Part shown: positions 1 through 8,533 of the stretch, piece by piece | How the letters are laid out: each line of letters starts with the position of its first letter | How positions within the stretch are numbered: the stretch's first letter is position 1 | Assembly: GCA_035624215.1 (NCBI GenBank) | Contig: DASPRY010000115.1 | Coordinates: forward strand, 1-64,000 | Direction of reading: 5' to 3' | DNA: 64,000 nt | DNA from: JAFAGX01 sp035624215 | GTDB taxonomy: Bacteria; Acidobacteriota; Terriglobia; Terriglobales; Acidobacteriaceae | Notes under the pieces: generated by a model | Told to the model about the DNA's origin: nothing | Databases searched by the model: none | Seen by the model: only the letters and a program-made list of their open reading frames with translations | Program-made: the position numbers and the translations under genes

Positions 1-11
1 ACTCCAGATAT

Positions 12-812
12 ATGCTGATCTATGTGATAAAGCATATGAACCAGCAATCTAAGAGCACCACGAAGAGCGCAGCCGACCAAGGGACTGCTTCCCCTCAAGA
101 GGCCACTGTCGCGCCGCTCGACGTGAACCGTCTAGCACGTCCTGAGCGCCAGCGCCTCTTCCGTGGGTTAGAGCGATTCGTAAACACGGGCGACTCCGCA
201 GAGGAATACAAAGCGATGGGGAAGGGATGGCCGGGGTTCTGGCCACGCACACTGCTAGACGGGCAAGGTGACTCGCTCGCGTGGGCCGATGATTGTCACG
301 CTCTTTTCCTGGTATTCCGCAACGCGCTTCGCTACGTCTGGATTCCTCTCCCCGATGCCGTCAAACGCGGCGCGGTCAGTTTCCTTTTGGGAATCGGGGG
401 AGAGTTTGAATGCCTGGAAGCTGGCGGGACAGTCCTGCTCCCCGTCCAAGGGCTTAACGAAGCGTGGGAAAAGATCACAAAGCACAGCCCCGGTGGGAGT
501 GATACCAGCTGTCCATTGCTCCATCCGCGATGGACAACCGGGGAACTCGCCTACGTTCCGGGCAAGGGCAACGATTTCCAGCGTGCCCTGTACTTGCTCT
601 TGCGGGAAAGCTGGCGCGCCAAGGTATGCGCCAAATGTTCGACGTACTTTGTCGCCAGCAAGCCCGCCCAGCTGTATTGCAGCACAGCTTGTAGTGGCGG
701 GGTGAAGCGGGAACGCACGCTGAAGTGGTGGCGAGACGTGGGAGCCAAGAGGCGTGCAGCACGGGCGAAGAAACAGGACGGAAGGAAATTCAGAGGGAGG
801 ACAAAACGATGA
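12..812 (+). CDS. CGNR-like zinc-finger protein of an integrative element
   Basis: A 266-residue protein I do not recognise as a named gene. The last third holds a zinc-knuckle pattern C206-x2-C209-x13-C223-x3-C227, followed by a strongly basic tail (about residues 230-266). This resembles the C-terminal CGNR-type zinc finger found in many predicted DNA-binding proteins, but the CGNR signature itself is absent (STACSG at the last cysteines). The stop codon overlaps the start of the recombinase gene as ATGA, which argues for translational coupling and a shared element. The start is uncertain: ATG at 12 lies too close to the window edge to judge a ribosome site, and ATG at 36 (MNQQ) is also plausible. 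Probable role: element-encoded DNA-binding or regulatory factor (inference). Confidence 0.6.
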   Translation: MLIYVIKHMNQQSKSTTKSAADQGTASPQEATVAPLDVNRLARPERQRLFRGLERFVNTGDSAEEYKAMGKGWPGFWPRTLLDGQGDSLAWADDCHALFLVFRNALRYVWIPLPDAVKRGAVSFLLGIGGEFECLEAGGTVLLPVQGLNEAWEKITKHSPGGSDTSCPLLHPRWTTGELAYVPGKGNDFQRALYLLLRESWRAKVCAKCSTYFVASKPAQLYCSTACSGGVKRERTLKWWRDVGAKRRAARAKKQDGRKFRGRTKR

Positions 813-1918
813 TCTACAAACGCGGCAACGTGTATTGGTACAAGTTCATGTGGCAGGGACGGCTGGTGCGTGAGTCCACCAAGCAGGGCAACGACAAGGT
901 GGCGCGCCAGATGGAGGCAGCGCATCGTACATCACTTGCAAAGGGTGAGGTCGGTATTAGGGATAAAAAACAAGCGCCAACGCTAGCCGAATTTGCTGAC
1001 AAGCGGTTCGCGCCATGGGCAAAATCGGCCACTTGCTCGAAAACGTGGCTTGATTATTACCGACCTGGACTGCGGGTGATCAGCAATTACAAACCGCTCG
1101 CATCTCTGCGACTGAACGAAATCACAAGTGAGCATGCTTCGGACTTTGCCGCACGGCGTCAGTCCCAAGGCCTTCAGGTCAGTTCCGTGAACAGTTCTCT
1201 TCAAGTCCTGCGGCGCATCCTCCATGTGGCTGCCGATTGGGGAGTGATCGAGAAGCCGCCGAAAGTCAAATTGCTGCCAGGGGAGCGTCATCGTGAGCAC
1301 GTTGTTTCACAGGAGGAGGAAGCTCGTTATCTCGCTTCTGCGCCCGAGCCTTTAGCTTCGATTGCGACGGTGTTGGCCGACTCAGGAATGCGCCCAGACG
1401 AGTGCTACCGTCTTCGCTGGGAAGCAATCACCTGGGTAAATGGTCGGAATGGGACCATGCTAGTGACTCATGGCAAGACAGCAGCCGCTCGTCGAGTTCT
1501 ACCGATGACGCCCAGAGTAAGGGCCGTATTGCAAGCGCGTTGGGAAAACGCCGGCAAGCCATCTGAAGGCTGGATTTGGCCAGCCCCAACTCGTGCGGGC
1601 CACGTTGACCGTTCCAGCCTGAAAAAACAACACAAGAAAGCTTTGCGGATTTCAGGCGTTCGTCCATTCGTGCTTTATAGCTTGCGTCATACGTTTCTCA
1701 CTCGGCTGGGCGCTTCTGGATGCGACGCATGGACATTGGCTCGTATCGCAGGACACAGTTCAGTGGCAATCTCGGCGAGGTATGTTCACCCATCCGAAGA
1801 CAACGTATTGGCAGCTGTTGAGCGATTGGGTGGTCACAAAATTGGGCACAATCAAGAATCAGTCACTGGTATGGTTGGTCCTGCTAGTGATGTAACCACG
1901 CTGATTTCTTCGAGATAA
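809..1918 (+). CDS. Tyrosine recombinase (phage-type integrase)
   Basis: Site-specific recombinase of 369 residues. I start it at ATG 809 because GGGAGG lies at 795-800 and the ATGA overlap couples it to the upstream gene; a longer frame from 725 has no such support. Residues 1-60 look like an arm-binding domain (Tyr/Lys-rich beta strands), about 70-160 is the SAM-like core-binding domain, and 175-345 the catalytic domain. Visible active-site positions are R195 (GMRPDE), K223, R293 in a YSLRHTF box (Tyr where HxxR usually has His, a common variant), H316 (GHSS) and nucleophile Y325 (ARYVHP). The gene ends 1 bp before the encoded CCA of tRNA-Pro, the classic position of an integrase at the end of an element inserted in a tRNA 3' end. 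Confidence 0.9.
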   Translation: MIYKRGNVYWYKFMWQGRLVRESTKQGNDKVARQMEAAHRTSLAKGEVGIRDKKQAPTLAEFADKRFAPWAKSATCSKTWLDYYRPGLRVISNYKPLASLRLNEITSEHASDFAARRQSQGLQVSSVNSSLQVLRRILHVAADWGVIEKPPKVKLLPGERHREHVVSQEEEARYLASAPEPLASIATVLADSGMRPDECYRLRWEAITWVNGRNGTMLVTHGKTAAARRVLPMTPRVRAVLQARWENAGKPSEGWIWPAPTRAGHVDRSSLKKQHKKALRISGVRPFVLYSLRHTFLTRLGASGCDAWTLARIAGHSSVAISARYVHPSEDNVLAAVERLGGHKIGHNQESVTGMVGPASDVTTLISSR

Positions 1919-1919
1919 A

Positions 1920-1996
<77 letters not shown>

Positions 1997-2222
1997 ACGT
2001 CTGCGCACCTTCCATCTTACTACGCCGCCCTGTCCAGTAGCTCTCCGAGTTCTCCCAAATGAAATCGGCCAAGTGGTTGACTGAGTTGTGGCGAGAGCAT
2101 GCCGGTATCAAACAATCCATGGTCACATTCAGCCGTGATTTTAGTCATTCCCGAGGTGTCAAGCGTCACTGAGAGAGCGGGTACGAGGCTCTAGAATAAA
2201 CGCGTGGTGGAGGAGGGAATCT

Positions 2223-3473
2223 GTGTCGACCGCTTGGAAGTCTCGGTTTTCAGTGCGAACGAAAAACATTAAGAGTTCGGCGATTCGTGAACTGCTGAAG
2301 ATCACCCAAAAACCGGAAGTCATCTCCTTTGCCGGTGGCCTGCCCGCGCCGGACGTGTTTCCGGTTTCGCGTTTTCAGGAAGCATGCCGCAAGGTGCTGG
2401 AGGTAAACGGGCATCAAGCTTTGCAGTACGGCGCCAGCGAAGGATACGAACCGCTGCGCGAAATGATTGCACGGCACATTACGCGTTATGGCATCGAGGC
2501 AAAGACAGAAAATGTGCTGATTACGTCGGGATCGCAGCAGGCATTGGACCTGATCGGGAAATTGCTCATCAATCCCGGAGATCGCATTTTGGTGGAGGCG
2601 CCGACCTATCTGGGAGCATTGCAGGCATTCAATGTGTACGGTGCAGAATATGTGGCGGTTGAAAGCGACGATGATGGATTGCGGACCGACCTTCTGGAAC
2701 TGCCCTTGCGAACCGGTCCCAAATTCATGTATGTGCTGCCCAATTTTCAGAATCCCGGCGGCACTACTCTTTCTGAGGGCCGCCGCCACCAACTGGTTTT
2801 GCTGGCTGACAAGTACGGCATCCCCATCATTGAGGATGATCCTTACGGGCAGTTGCGCTATGAAGGCGAACACCTCCCGCCCTTGGTCGTCCTGGATCGC
2901 GAGAATTTGCGGCGAGATGATGATTATTCGATCGGCAATGTTATCTACTTGAGCACGTTCTCAAAGACGCTGGCCCCCGGTTTGCGTTTGGGGTGGATTG
3001 TGGCGCCATCCGATGTAATCGCGAAACTGGTGCAGCTTAAGCAAGGGGCCGACTTGCATACCTCGACTTTCGGCCAGATGGTCGCCTACGAGGTTGCGAG
3101 AGACAACTTTCTGGATGAACACGTCAAGCTGATCCGCCGAGTCTACCGAGAACGGCGTGACGTAATGCTGGAAGCGTTAAGAAAGTGTTTCCCGCCGGAA
3201 GTGACCTGGACACATCCGCATGGCGGACTGTTTTTGTGGGTCACACTGCCTGAGGGAATGGATTGCAATAAACTTTTCGAGGCAGCGCTCAAAGAGAATG
3301 TCGCCTTCGTGCCAGGCGATTGCTTTTATGCCGGGAACTTTGCCAAAGAAGGCTGCCGTCACTTCCGCTTGAATTTCTCGTATGGACAGCCGGAGCAGAT
3401 TCGCGAAGGAGTACGGCGGCTCTCGGTTGCGATCAAACAACAGATGCGGGAGCTAAGTGCTGCACATGCGTAA
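2223..3473 (+). CDS. PLP-dependent aminotransferase, LysN/2-aminoadipate type (fold I)
   Basis: A 416-residue class I/II aminotransferase without the GntR head of MocR regulators. Motifs: PNFQNPGG with N174 (contacts the PLP O3'), IIEDDPYG with D205 (pairs with the pyridine N), and STFSKTLAPGLRLGW with K248, the Schiff-base lysine. The N-terminal FAGGLPAPDVFP segment is typical of the LysN / 2-aminoadipate and aromatic aminotransferase group, which moves amino groups between 2-oxoglutarate and aminoadipate, leucine or aromatic amino acids. Substrate cannot be fixed from sequence. The start is GTG at 2223, supported by GGAGGAGG at 2209-2216. It stands alone between a tRNA and a convergent peptidase gene. 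Confidence 0.9.
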   Translation: MSTAWKSRFSVRTKNIKSSAIRELLKITQKPEVISFAGGLPAPDVFPVSRFQEACRKVLEVNGHQALQYGASEGYEPLREMIARHITRYGIEAKTENVLITSGSQQALDLIGKLLINPGDRILVEAPTYLGALQAFNVYGAEYVAVESDDDGLRTDLLELPLRTGPKFMYVLPNFQNPGGTTLSEGRRHQLVLLADKYGIPIIEDDPYGQLRYEGEHLPPLVVLDRENLRRDDDYSIGNVIYLSTFSKTLAPGLRLGWIVAPSDVIAKLVQLKQGADLHTSTFGQMVAYEVARDNFLDEHVKLIRRVYRERRDVMLEALRKCFPPEVTWTHPHGGLFLWVTLPEGMDCNKLFEAALKENVAFVPGDCFYAGNFAKEGCRHFRLNFSYGQPEQIREGVRRLSVAIKQQMRELSAAHA

Positions 3474-3513
3474 CGGCACTCAGCGCGGCGGCTGCTCTTG
3501 AGGAAAATTTGGT

Positions 3514-4794
3514 TTACGCTTTCCCGAACGGGTCTTCTAACGAAGGACTCTGCGGCGTGAAGAGCTCGGCGCCATCCTCTGTAATGTGCATGTCGTCTTC
3601 GAGGCGAACCCCGAACTCACCTCGAATGTAGATGCCGGGCTCGTCGCTGAACGTCATATTCGGCGCTAGCGCCAATTTGTTACCGGCTACCAAGTAGGGC
3701 CATTCATGGCCATCCATGCCCATGCCGTGGCCTACGCGATGCGTAAAGTATCTGTAGTCTGGACCATAGCCTGCATCAACGATCACCTTGCGCGCCGCAA
3801 TGTCAACCATCTGGCACTGCAGGCCGGGCCGCGCCGTCCGCAAGGCCTTAGTTTGGGCCCGCTGCACGATGTCGAATACTTTTTTCATTTTGTCGGTGGC
3901 TTTGCCCAGCGTAAAGGTGCGCGTTATATCGGAGGTGTAGCCTTCGACTCGACAGCCGTCGTCGACCATGATGATGGATCCCTCTCGTATTACCTGCGGA
4001 GTCGCGGATCCGTGAGGTGAAGCCGTGTTCTGATCGATCTGCACATCGGCTTCTCCCGGAAAACCAAGCCGGTCGTAAGCTGCAGCGATAAGATCTTCAA
4101 GCTCCAGTTTGGTCATCCCCTCTTTCACTGCGTGATACATGGATTGATAGGCCGTGAGCGTCACTTTCGCAGCCAAGCTCATCAGGGCGATCTCATGATC
4201 GCTCTTGATCATTCGACAACCCGCAGTGACCGGAGTGGCGCTCACGATCTTAGCCTGGGGAACAGCTTTGGCGATTCCGCTGCTGAACACAAAACGCACA
4301 GCTTCTTCCATCCCGAGATTTCCAGCAAAAATTCCGCGATCCCTTAATGCTTGTGCCACACGTTCGTAGGGATCGTCATCCTCTTCCCAAGTGCGTACGT
4401 CTGCCTTTTCACTATTCGACCCCTTCGCGATCTGCTCTCTCGCTCGCGCCTCTTCAAACGCAGGACAGATATAAACGGCAGAATCTTTGGCCGGCAGCAC
4501 CATCGCGAAAAGCCGTTCGCCTCCCCACCAGCGGATACCGCTGAAATACTCGAGTGATGTACCTTCCATGAGAATGATCGCGTCGATCCCCTGTTCGGCC
4601 ATGAGCTTTCGCGCCTTCTCCTGGCGCGCTGCCCGTTCTTCTCTGGTGATAGCAATCGCTTGATCTTTCATCGATTTCAGATCAGCGATGGGGGCAGGCA
4701 GCGCTCTGCATGACGAATCGGCGGCAGCAAGAGGAGTTATTAAACCAGTTGCGGCAATGCCTCCAGACCACACAAATTGCCGTCGCGAAATCAT
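3514..4794 (-). CDS. Tat-exported M24-family peptidase (Xaa-Pro aminopeptidase/dipeptidase-like)
   Basis: A 426-residue metallopeptidase. The N-terminus carries a twin-arginine motif (SRRQFVW, residues 3-9) followed by a short hydrophobic stretch and ALA-type cleavage region near residue 25, so a folded, exported enzyme is expected. Residues about 40-180 match a creatinase/prolidase N-domain. The C-terminal pita-bread domain keeps the dinuclear metal set: MVDDG and SDITRTF (Asp-Asp), HRVGHGMG (His), SDEPGIY (Glu) and RLEDDMHI (Glu). It likely removes N-terminal residues before proline or splits X-Pro dipeptides in the periplasm. The gene converges with the aminotransferase gene and has no operon partners. 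Confidence 0.88.
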   Translation of the reverse strand: MISRRQFVWSGGIAATGLITPLAAADSSCRALPAPIADLKSMKDQAIAITREERAARQEKARKLMAEQGIDAIILMEGTSLEYFSGIRWWGGERLFAMVLPAKDSAVYICPAFEEARAREQIAKGSNSEKADVRTWEEDDDPYERVAQALRDRGIFAGNLGMEEAVRFVFSSGIAKAVPQAKIVSATPVTAGCRMIKSDHEIALMSLAAKVTLTAYQSMYHAVKEGMTKLELEDLIAAAYDRLGFPGEADVQIDQNTASPHGSATPQVIREGSIIMVDDGCRVEGYTSDITRTFTLGKATDKMKKVFDIVQRAQTKALRTARPGLQCQMVDIAARKVIVDAGYGPDYRYFTHRVGHGMGMDGHEWPYLVAGNKLALAPNMTFSDEPGIYIRGEFGVRLEDDMHITEDGAELFTPQSPSLEDPFGKA

Positions 4795-4927
4795 TGATCC
4801 TCCCTGAATGAACAGTGTGCCACTATGGTTGCATTCGCAAGCCTATTGGAGCAAGAAAGAGGGGTCACCGGCTGTCGCTGCATCGAGCTACTTGGAAGGG
4901 TACCCACTCCCGAATAAACTGTCGCGC

Positions 4928-5065
4928 ATGAAAAAATTTGAGGATCTGTCCGAGAGCGAAATTCTGGCCCTGGCGATTTCACTGGAAGAATTTGCAGCGC
5001 GACATGGACGCATATCCCTAAACAAGTTTCAGCATCACGGAGTAGCGGGACATCTACTCGCGTAG
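4928..5065 (+). pseudogene. mbfA: Relic of mbfA (membrane-bound ferritin / VIT-family) N-terminus
   Basis: The 45-codon frame begins MKKFEDLSESEILALAISLEE, which matches the start of MbfA-type erythrin-vacuolar iron transport proteins (consensus roughly MKxFxxLTExEILALAISxEEEDGRIY). After LEE the expected EDGRIY helix is replaced by FAARHGRIS, in which HGRIS can be read as a decayed DGRIY after a short insertion, and then similarity stops at a stop codon. The full family is about 320 residues with a ferritin-like helix bundle and VIT membrane domain, so only the tip remains. A frame upstream from 4808 adds residues with no family match. The sequence shows the motif; calling it a decayed gene is inference. 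Confidence 0.5.
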
Positions 5066-5096
5066 CAACACTTCCGCCTTTAACTCGACGCTGTTT

Positions 5097-6422
5097 CTAA
5101 CGCGAAGCGGCACGGCGAGCGAGCTCCAGCCGCGAAGTTGCAATCTCGACGCGATTGCGGCCGCCACGCTTGGCACGATATAAAGCTTTATCTGCAGCTT
5201 CAATCACCTCGTCGACACCTCGTGTCCTGGCATTCGATTCAGCGACTCCGATACTCACGGTAACCGAGAGCAGTCCAGGCAACAAGGCGGCGCGCGATGT
5301 ACGTCTTGCATTGGACAGCGCCCCGGTTTTCATTTGGCGTCGATCCGGACCGCGCGGACTCCTGCGTCGTTCCGGTGCGATGCGGGTACGAAAAGAAGAT
5401 TCGGCGATGGCGAGGCGCAGGGTTTCTAACGCCGGCAAGACCTCTTTGACTGTCTTTCCGGGAAACAGAATTGAAAATTCCTCTCCACCCACGCGATAAG
5501 CGTCGCCACGCGAGCCTACACCTGCCAGGTGGGCGGCGACCATGCTGAGCACCTGGTCACCTGTGTCGTGTCCGTAGATGTCATTGACCTTCTTGAAATG
5601 ATCGATATCCACCACGGTAACCGTGTATGGAGGTTCCAAACCAAGCAGTGCGTCATTGAATGCGCGGCGGGCGGGCAATGCGGTCAGTTCATCGTGATAT
5701 GCCAGGAAGTACGAGTTTTCTACCAGCGAGACCACAAGAATAAGGCCCGCTGTCGCGAAATATGCGCTGCCAACTTGCCCCACGGCACCGGCATGAAGCC
5801 CGGCAAATGCTGCTGCCAAAGACCAGATCAAACCATGCTCAACCGGTTTGCGATGAAACCGAAATCGGACGAGCAAGACAGTGCCAGCCACAACAAAAGC
5901 GAGCAGCGCAGGTTGCGGGACTCCCGTCCACGCAAACAGCCGCCGGTCTAGCAACGTGAGATGCACAAACCAAGGGCTGGTCGTTTCTCCCGGGCGGCAG
6001 ATCACCGCCACAAACACCGCTTCAAGGAATATGAGACACAAGCGGGAAGCAAGAGCAGAAAGTATGAACCCACGTTCAGCAGCAATCGAAAGGGCAATGA
6101 GGTTGATTGGAATCAGCAGCGCCACGGCCTCGAATGCAATGTGCCCTGATCTGCTTCCCAGCATGTGGCCGGCAGAGAAAAACTCGATTGCATGGTGGCC
6201 GAGAAGCAGTGTGAGCAAAGTAAAGCATACGCGACTCGAGTGAAACCGCCAGGCCAGCAGAAGACCGATGCTGAAAACCGCAAAGTAGTAGAAATCGAGG
6301 GCTTGTGCCGCTATCGGAATCACCCCGGTCTGTAAAACCACAGCAGCAACCAGCAGCAGCGCGCCGCCCGGCAAAAACAAGCCTTTCAGGGATCCTTTGT
6401 GATAGACGTCCACTGCGGACAA
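5097..6422 (-). CDS. Membrane-anchored diguanylate cyclase (GGDEF)
   Basis: A 441-residue protein with about seven hydrophobic helices (residues 13-240) and a C-terminal GGDEF domain that makes cyclic di-GMP from two GTP. The domain opens at YHDELTALPARRAF (242-255), has the metal-binding VDIDHFKKVND (271-281) and the active-site loop GGEEF at 312-316. The inhibitory RxxD site normally sitting ahead of the loop is degenerate (GSRGDAYRVGG), so product inhibition by that site is unlikely. An Arg/Lys-rich insert of about 35 residues (348-384) interrupts the domain before LSVTVSIGVAE. No sensor domain other than the membrane part is visible. The neighbouring gene remnants do not suggest an operon. 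Confidence 0.92.
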   Translation of the reverse strand: MSAVDVYHKGSLKGLFLPGGALLLVAAVVLQTGVIPIAAQALDFYYFAVFSIGLLLAWRFHSSRVCFTLLTLLLGHHAIEFFSAGHMLGSRSGHIAFEAVALLIPINLIALSIAAERGFILSALASRLCLIFLEAVFVAVICRPGETTSPWFVHLTLLDRRLFAWTGVPQPALLAFVVAGTVLLVRFRFHRKPVEHGLIWSLAAAFAGLHAGAVGQVGSAYFATAGLILVVSLVENSYFLAYHDELTALPARRAFNDALLGLEPPYTVTVVDIDHFKKVNDIYGHDTGDQVLSMVAAHLAGVGSRGDAYRVGGEEFSILFPGKTVKEVLPALETLRLAIAESSFRTRIAPERRRSPRGPDRRQMKTGALSNARRTSRAALLPGLLSVTVSIGVAESNARTRGVDEVIEAADKALYRAKRGGRNRVEIATSRLELARRAASR

Positions 6423-6454
6423 GTCCGTTCAAATAGATTCGGTGACAGAAGGAA

Positions 6455-6826
6455 TTATCCGCAACAGCGCGAAGGCCACGCGAGTGGCTGCGCGGGTTCC
6501 TGAGAAGCTCTGGGCGTCATTTTCCGCTTTCTGGAATTCGGGCACTGATCCGACGAGGGTTTGTGGGAGGCGTTACCGCCTCCTTCTCCCTCGACCAACT
6601 CACGAAGATCAGCGATCAGCTTGATAATCTTGCCCGCTTGCTCTAAGGCGATTCGCATGTCTCGCCGGTTCGGTGAGGTAGTCCCAATTCTTTTGAGCAA
6701 GGTCTCGAGACAGCAACTTAGAGTTGTAAGCGGTTGACTCAATTCATGAAACAGGTCGGAGACCAGCTGTTCGCTATCGCCAGTCATAATAATATTGCCG
6801 TTCTGTGCCCCTGTTCGCGGACTCAT
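6455..6826 (-). pseudogene. Truncated sensor histidine kinase (HisKA-like segment only)
   Basis: The frame from ATG 6826 encodes about 123 residues with a clear H-box, LFHELSQPLTTLSCCLE, and the following dimerisation helix (ALEQAGKIIKLIADLRELVE). No N, G1 or G2 boxes follow: after the helices the sequence becomes low complexity and stops, so the ATPase domain is missing. The start codon overlaps the stop of a response-regulator remnant as ATGA, which shows that the two once formed a coupled regulator-kinase pair. A stand-alone phosphotransfer role is possible, but a decayed kinase is more likely because its partner is also truncated. Confidence 0.6.
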
Positions 6827-6937
6827 CCCAGCGCTCCCGTGTGGGCGCGCAATTCGTATCCCACTCCACGAATCGTGTGGATGAGACGGCGCCCGTGCGG
6901 TTGGTCGATCTTGCGGCGCAAGTACAAAGCAATGCAC
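6823..6937 (-). pseudogene. C-terminal remnant of an OmpR/PhoB-type response regulator
   Basis: On the minus strand about 37 codons read IALYLRRKIDQPHG then LIHTIRGVGYELRA, the recognition helix end and wing of an OmpR-type winged helix, ending with a stop that overlaps the kinase start (ATGA). Upstream, from about 6937, the reading frame runs antisense to flgH and loses all similarity. The receiver domain and most of the DNA-binding domain are therefore gone. The breakpoint coincides with the 5' truncation of flgH on the other strand. Confidence 0.75.
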
Positions 6938-7414
6938 GTCGGAGATTTGATCACTATAGTCGTGGCCCAGGGAACCACCGCCAACAACGGCAACAGCGTC
7001 TCGACGGCGCGAACCTTTAATGCCAGTTCCGGCATCTCCGCGCTCGCAGGCCACCTTAAGACTAGTGGAGTGCAGCAGATTTTTTCTCCTCAGTCATCGC
7101 AGACTTTGAGCGGCAAGTCTCAAGGCTCAACTACATCTACATTGAACACGATATTGGCAGGCCGTGTCGTCGCAGTCCTCCCCAGCAGAGCCCTGGTAAT
7201 CGAAGCCGAACGTCAGCTCACCATGAACAATGAAAAGCAGACCATCCTGGTGCGCGGGCTGGTTCGCCAGGGAGATATCTCACCTGACGGCAGCGTCCCG
7301 TCGAACTTCATCGCCAATCTGGAACTTGAACTAAGAGGAAAGGGCGTGCTCAGCGATGGAACGCGGCCTCCTAATCTCTTGGTGCGGGCCCTGCTGAGGA
7401 TTGTAGGTTTTTGA
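6932..7414 (+). pseudogene. flgH: flgH, flagellar L-ring protein, 5'-truncated
   Basis: From about codon AMHVGDLITIVVAQ at 6932 the frame matches FlgH, the outer-membrane L-ring protein: VGDLITI, then the low-complexity middle, then LAGRVVAVLPSRALVIEAERQL, LVRGLVRQGDISPDGSVPS and the closing NLELELRGKGVLSDGTRPPN. The lipoprotein signal, lipobox cysteine and first 50-60 residues are missing; the frame continues upstream to 6734, but those codons lie on the remains of a two-component system. Without its signal peptide the product could not be exported. flgI follows 12 bp downstream, with a sound ribosome site, so the original order flgH-flgI is kept. Confidence 0.8.
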
Positions 7415-7426
7415 GGGAGATGCTTC

Positions 7427-8533
7427 ATGAATCATCTGTGCATTTTGGTGACATTGACGCTGCTGACCCTTCCCTCATGTGCACAGGACACCGTGAGCAA
7501 GGCCCTCATCCGGGATGTCGCCTCGGTGGAGGGGATTCGTGACAATCCTGTCCTCGGCTATGGAGTTGTCGTAGGTCTGAAAAATACTGGAGATAAACAG
7601 CAGACCCTGTTCACCAATCAAACTCTGGCCAACATTCTTCAGCGTATGGGCGTACAAACACCAGCCGGCACAATCATCGTAAAAAATGTAGCGGCGGTGT
7701 TTGTCACTGCGACCCTGCCTCCCTTTGCCCGTCCTGGCACCCGCCTCGATGTCACTGTTGCTTCAGCGGGAGATGCGCGAAGCCTTGAGGGCGGAACTCT
7801 TCTGCTCACGCCGCTTTACGGGGCCGACGGGCAGATCTATGCCAGCGCGCAAGGTCCGTTGACGCTCGGCGGATTCAGCGAAGGCGGTGGGACAAACGCA
7901 AAACAGGTGAATCACCCGACCACCGGGCGCATTCCCGGCGGAGGGTTGGTGGAACGCGACAGCGCTCTGGACCTGCGCAGTCTGCCCCGGCTTTCTTTGC
8001 TGCTGAACGATCCCAACTTCAGCACTGCGGAGGAACTGGCGAAGGCGGTCAATCAGGAATTCCAACGCGAACTTGCTTCCGTCGTAGACAGCCGGCGAGT
8101 TGACATTGATACCTCGGGGCCTCAAGTCCAGGAACTGCCCGCGCTATTGGCTCGGATTGAAAATCTGAGTATCGAAGTTCACCATCGCGCGCGGGTTGTA
8201 GTCAACGAGCGTACCGGCACAATCGTGATGGGAAAAGATGTTCGCTTGGGCGCGGTTTCTATCTTGCATGGAAATCTCTCGATTGAAGTCGCCACCCAAT
8301 TTGTAGTTTCGCAACCCAACCCGCAGTCCCGCGGCAAAACGGAAGTCGTGCCTGAGACCAATATAAAAGCCGAAGAGTCGCCGGCGCGGCGCATCGAGCT
8401 GACGGAGGGTGCCAGCGTCGAACAATTAGTCAATGGACTGCAGAGAATCGGCGCCACGGCCCGCGATGTCATCGCGATTCTGCAGGCGATCAAGTCTGCG
8501 GGCGCTCTGGAAGCTGACCTGCAGGTGATTTGA
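7427..8533 (+). CDS. flgI: FlgI, flagellar P-ring protein
   Basis: A 368-residue protein of normal length for FlgI, which forms the periplasmic P-ring around the flagellar rod at the peptidoglycan. It begins with a signal peptide (hydrophobic residues 4-18, likely cut before QDTVSKALIRD), then the hallmark DVASVEGIRDNPVLGYGVVVGLKNTGD split across residues 25-50, FTNQTLANILQRMGV, RVVVNERTGTIVMG and the C-terminal GASVEQLVNGL with IAILQAIKSAGAL. GAGGGAGA precedes ATG 7427. It appears intact although its upstream partner flgH is truncated, so P-ring assembly would lack an L-ring unless another flgH exists. Confidence 0.97.
   Translation: MNHLCILVTLTLLTLPSCAQDTVSKALIRDVASVEGIRDNPVLGYGVVVGLKNTGDKQQTLFTNQTLANILQRMGVQTPAGTIIVKNVAAVFVTATLPPFARPGTRLDVTVASAGDARSLEGGTLLLTPLYGADGQIYASAQGPLTLGGFSEGGGTNAKQVNHPTTGRIPGGGLVERDSALDLRSLPRLSLLLNDPNFSTAEELAKAVNQEFQRELASVVDSRRVDIDTSGPQVQELPALLARIENLSIEVHHRARVVVNERTGTIVMGKDVRLGAVSILHGNLSIEVATQFVVSQPNPQSRGKTEVVPETNIKAEESPARRIELTEGASVEQLVNGLQRIGATARDVIAILQAIKSAGALEADLQVI

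Noticed and set aside
2040..2222. Promoter-like TTGACT near 2074
   Set aside because: No -10 element at acceptable spacing.
4808..4927. Longer start (ATG 4808) for the mbfA-like frame
   Set aside because: The added residues lack any similarity and the family start MKKF lies at 4928.
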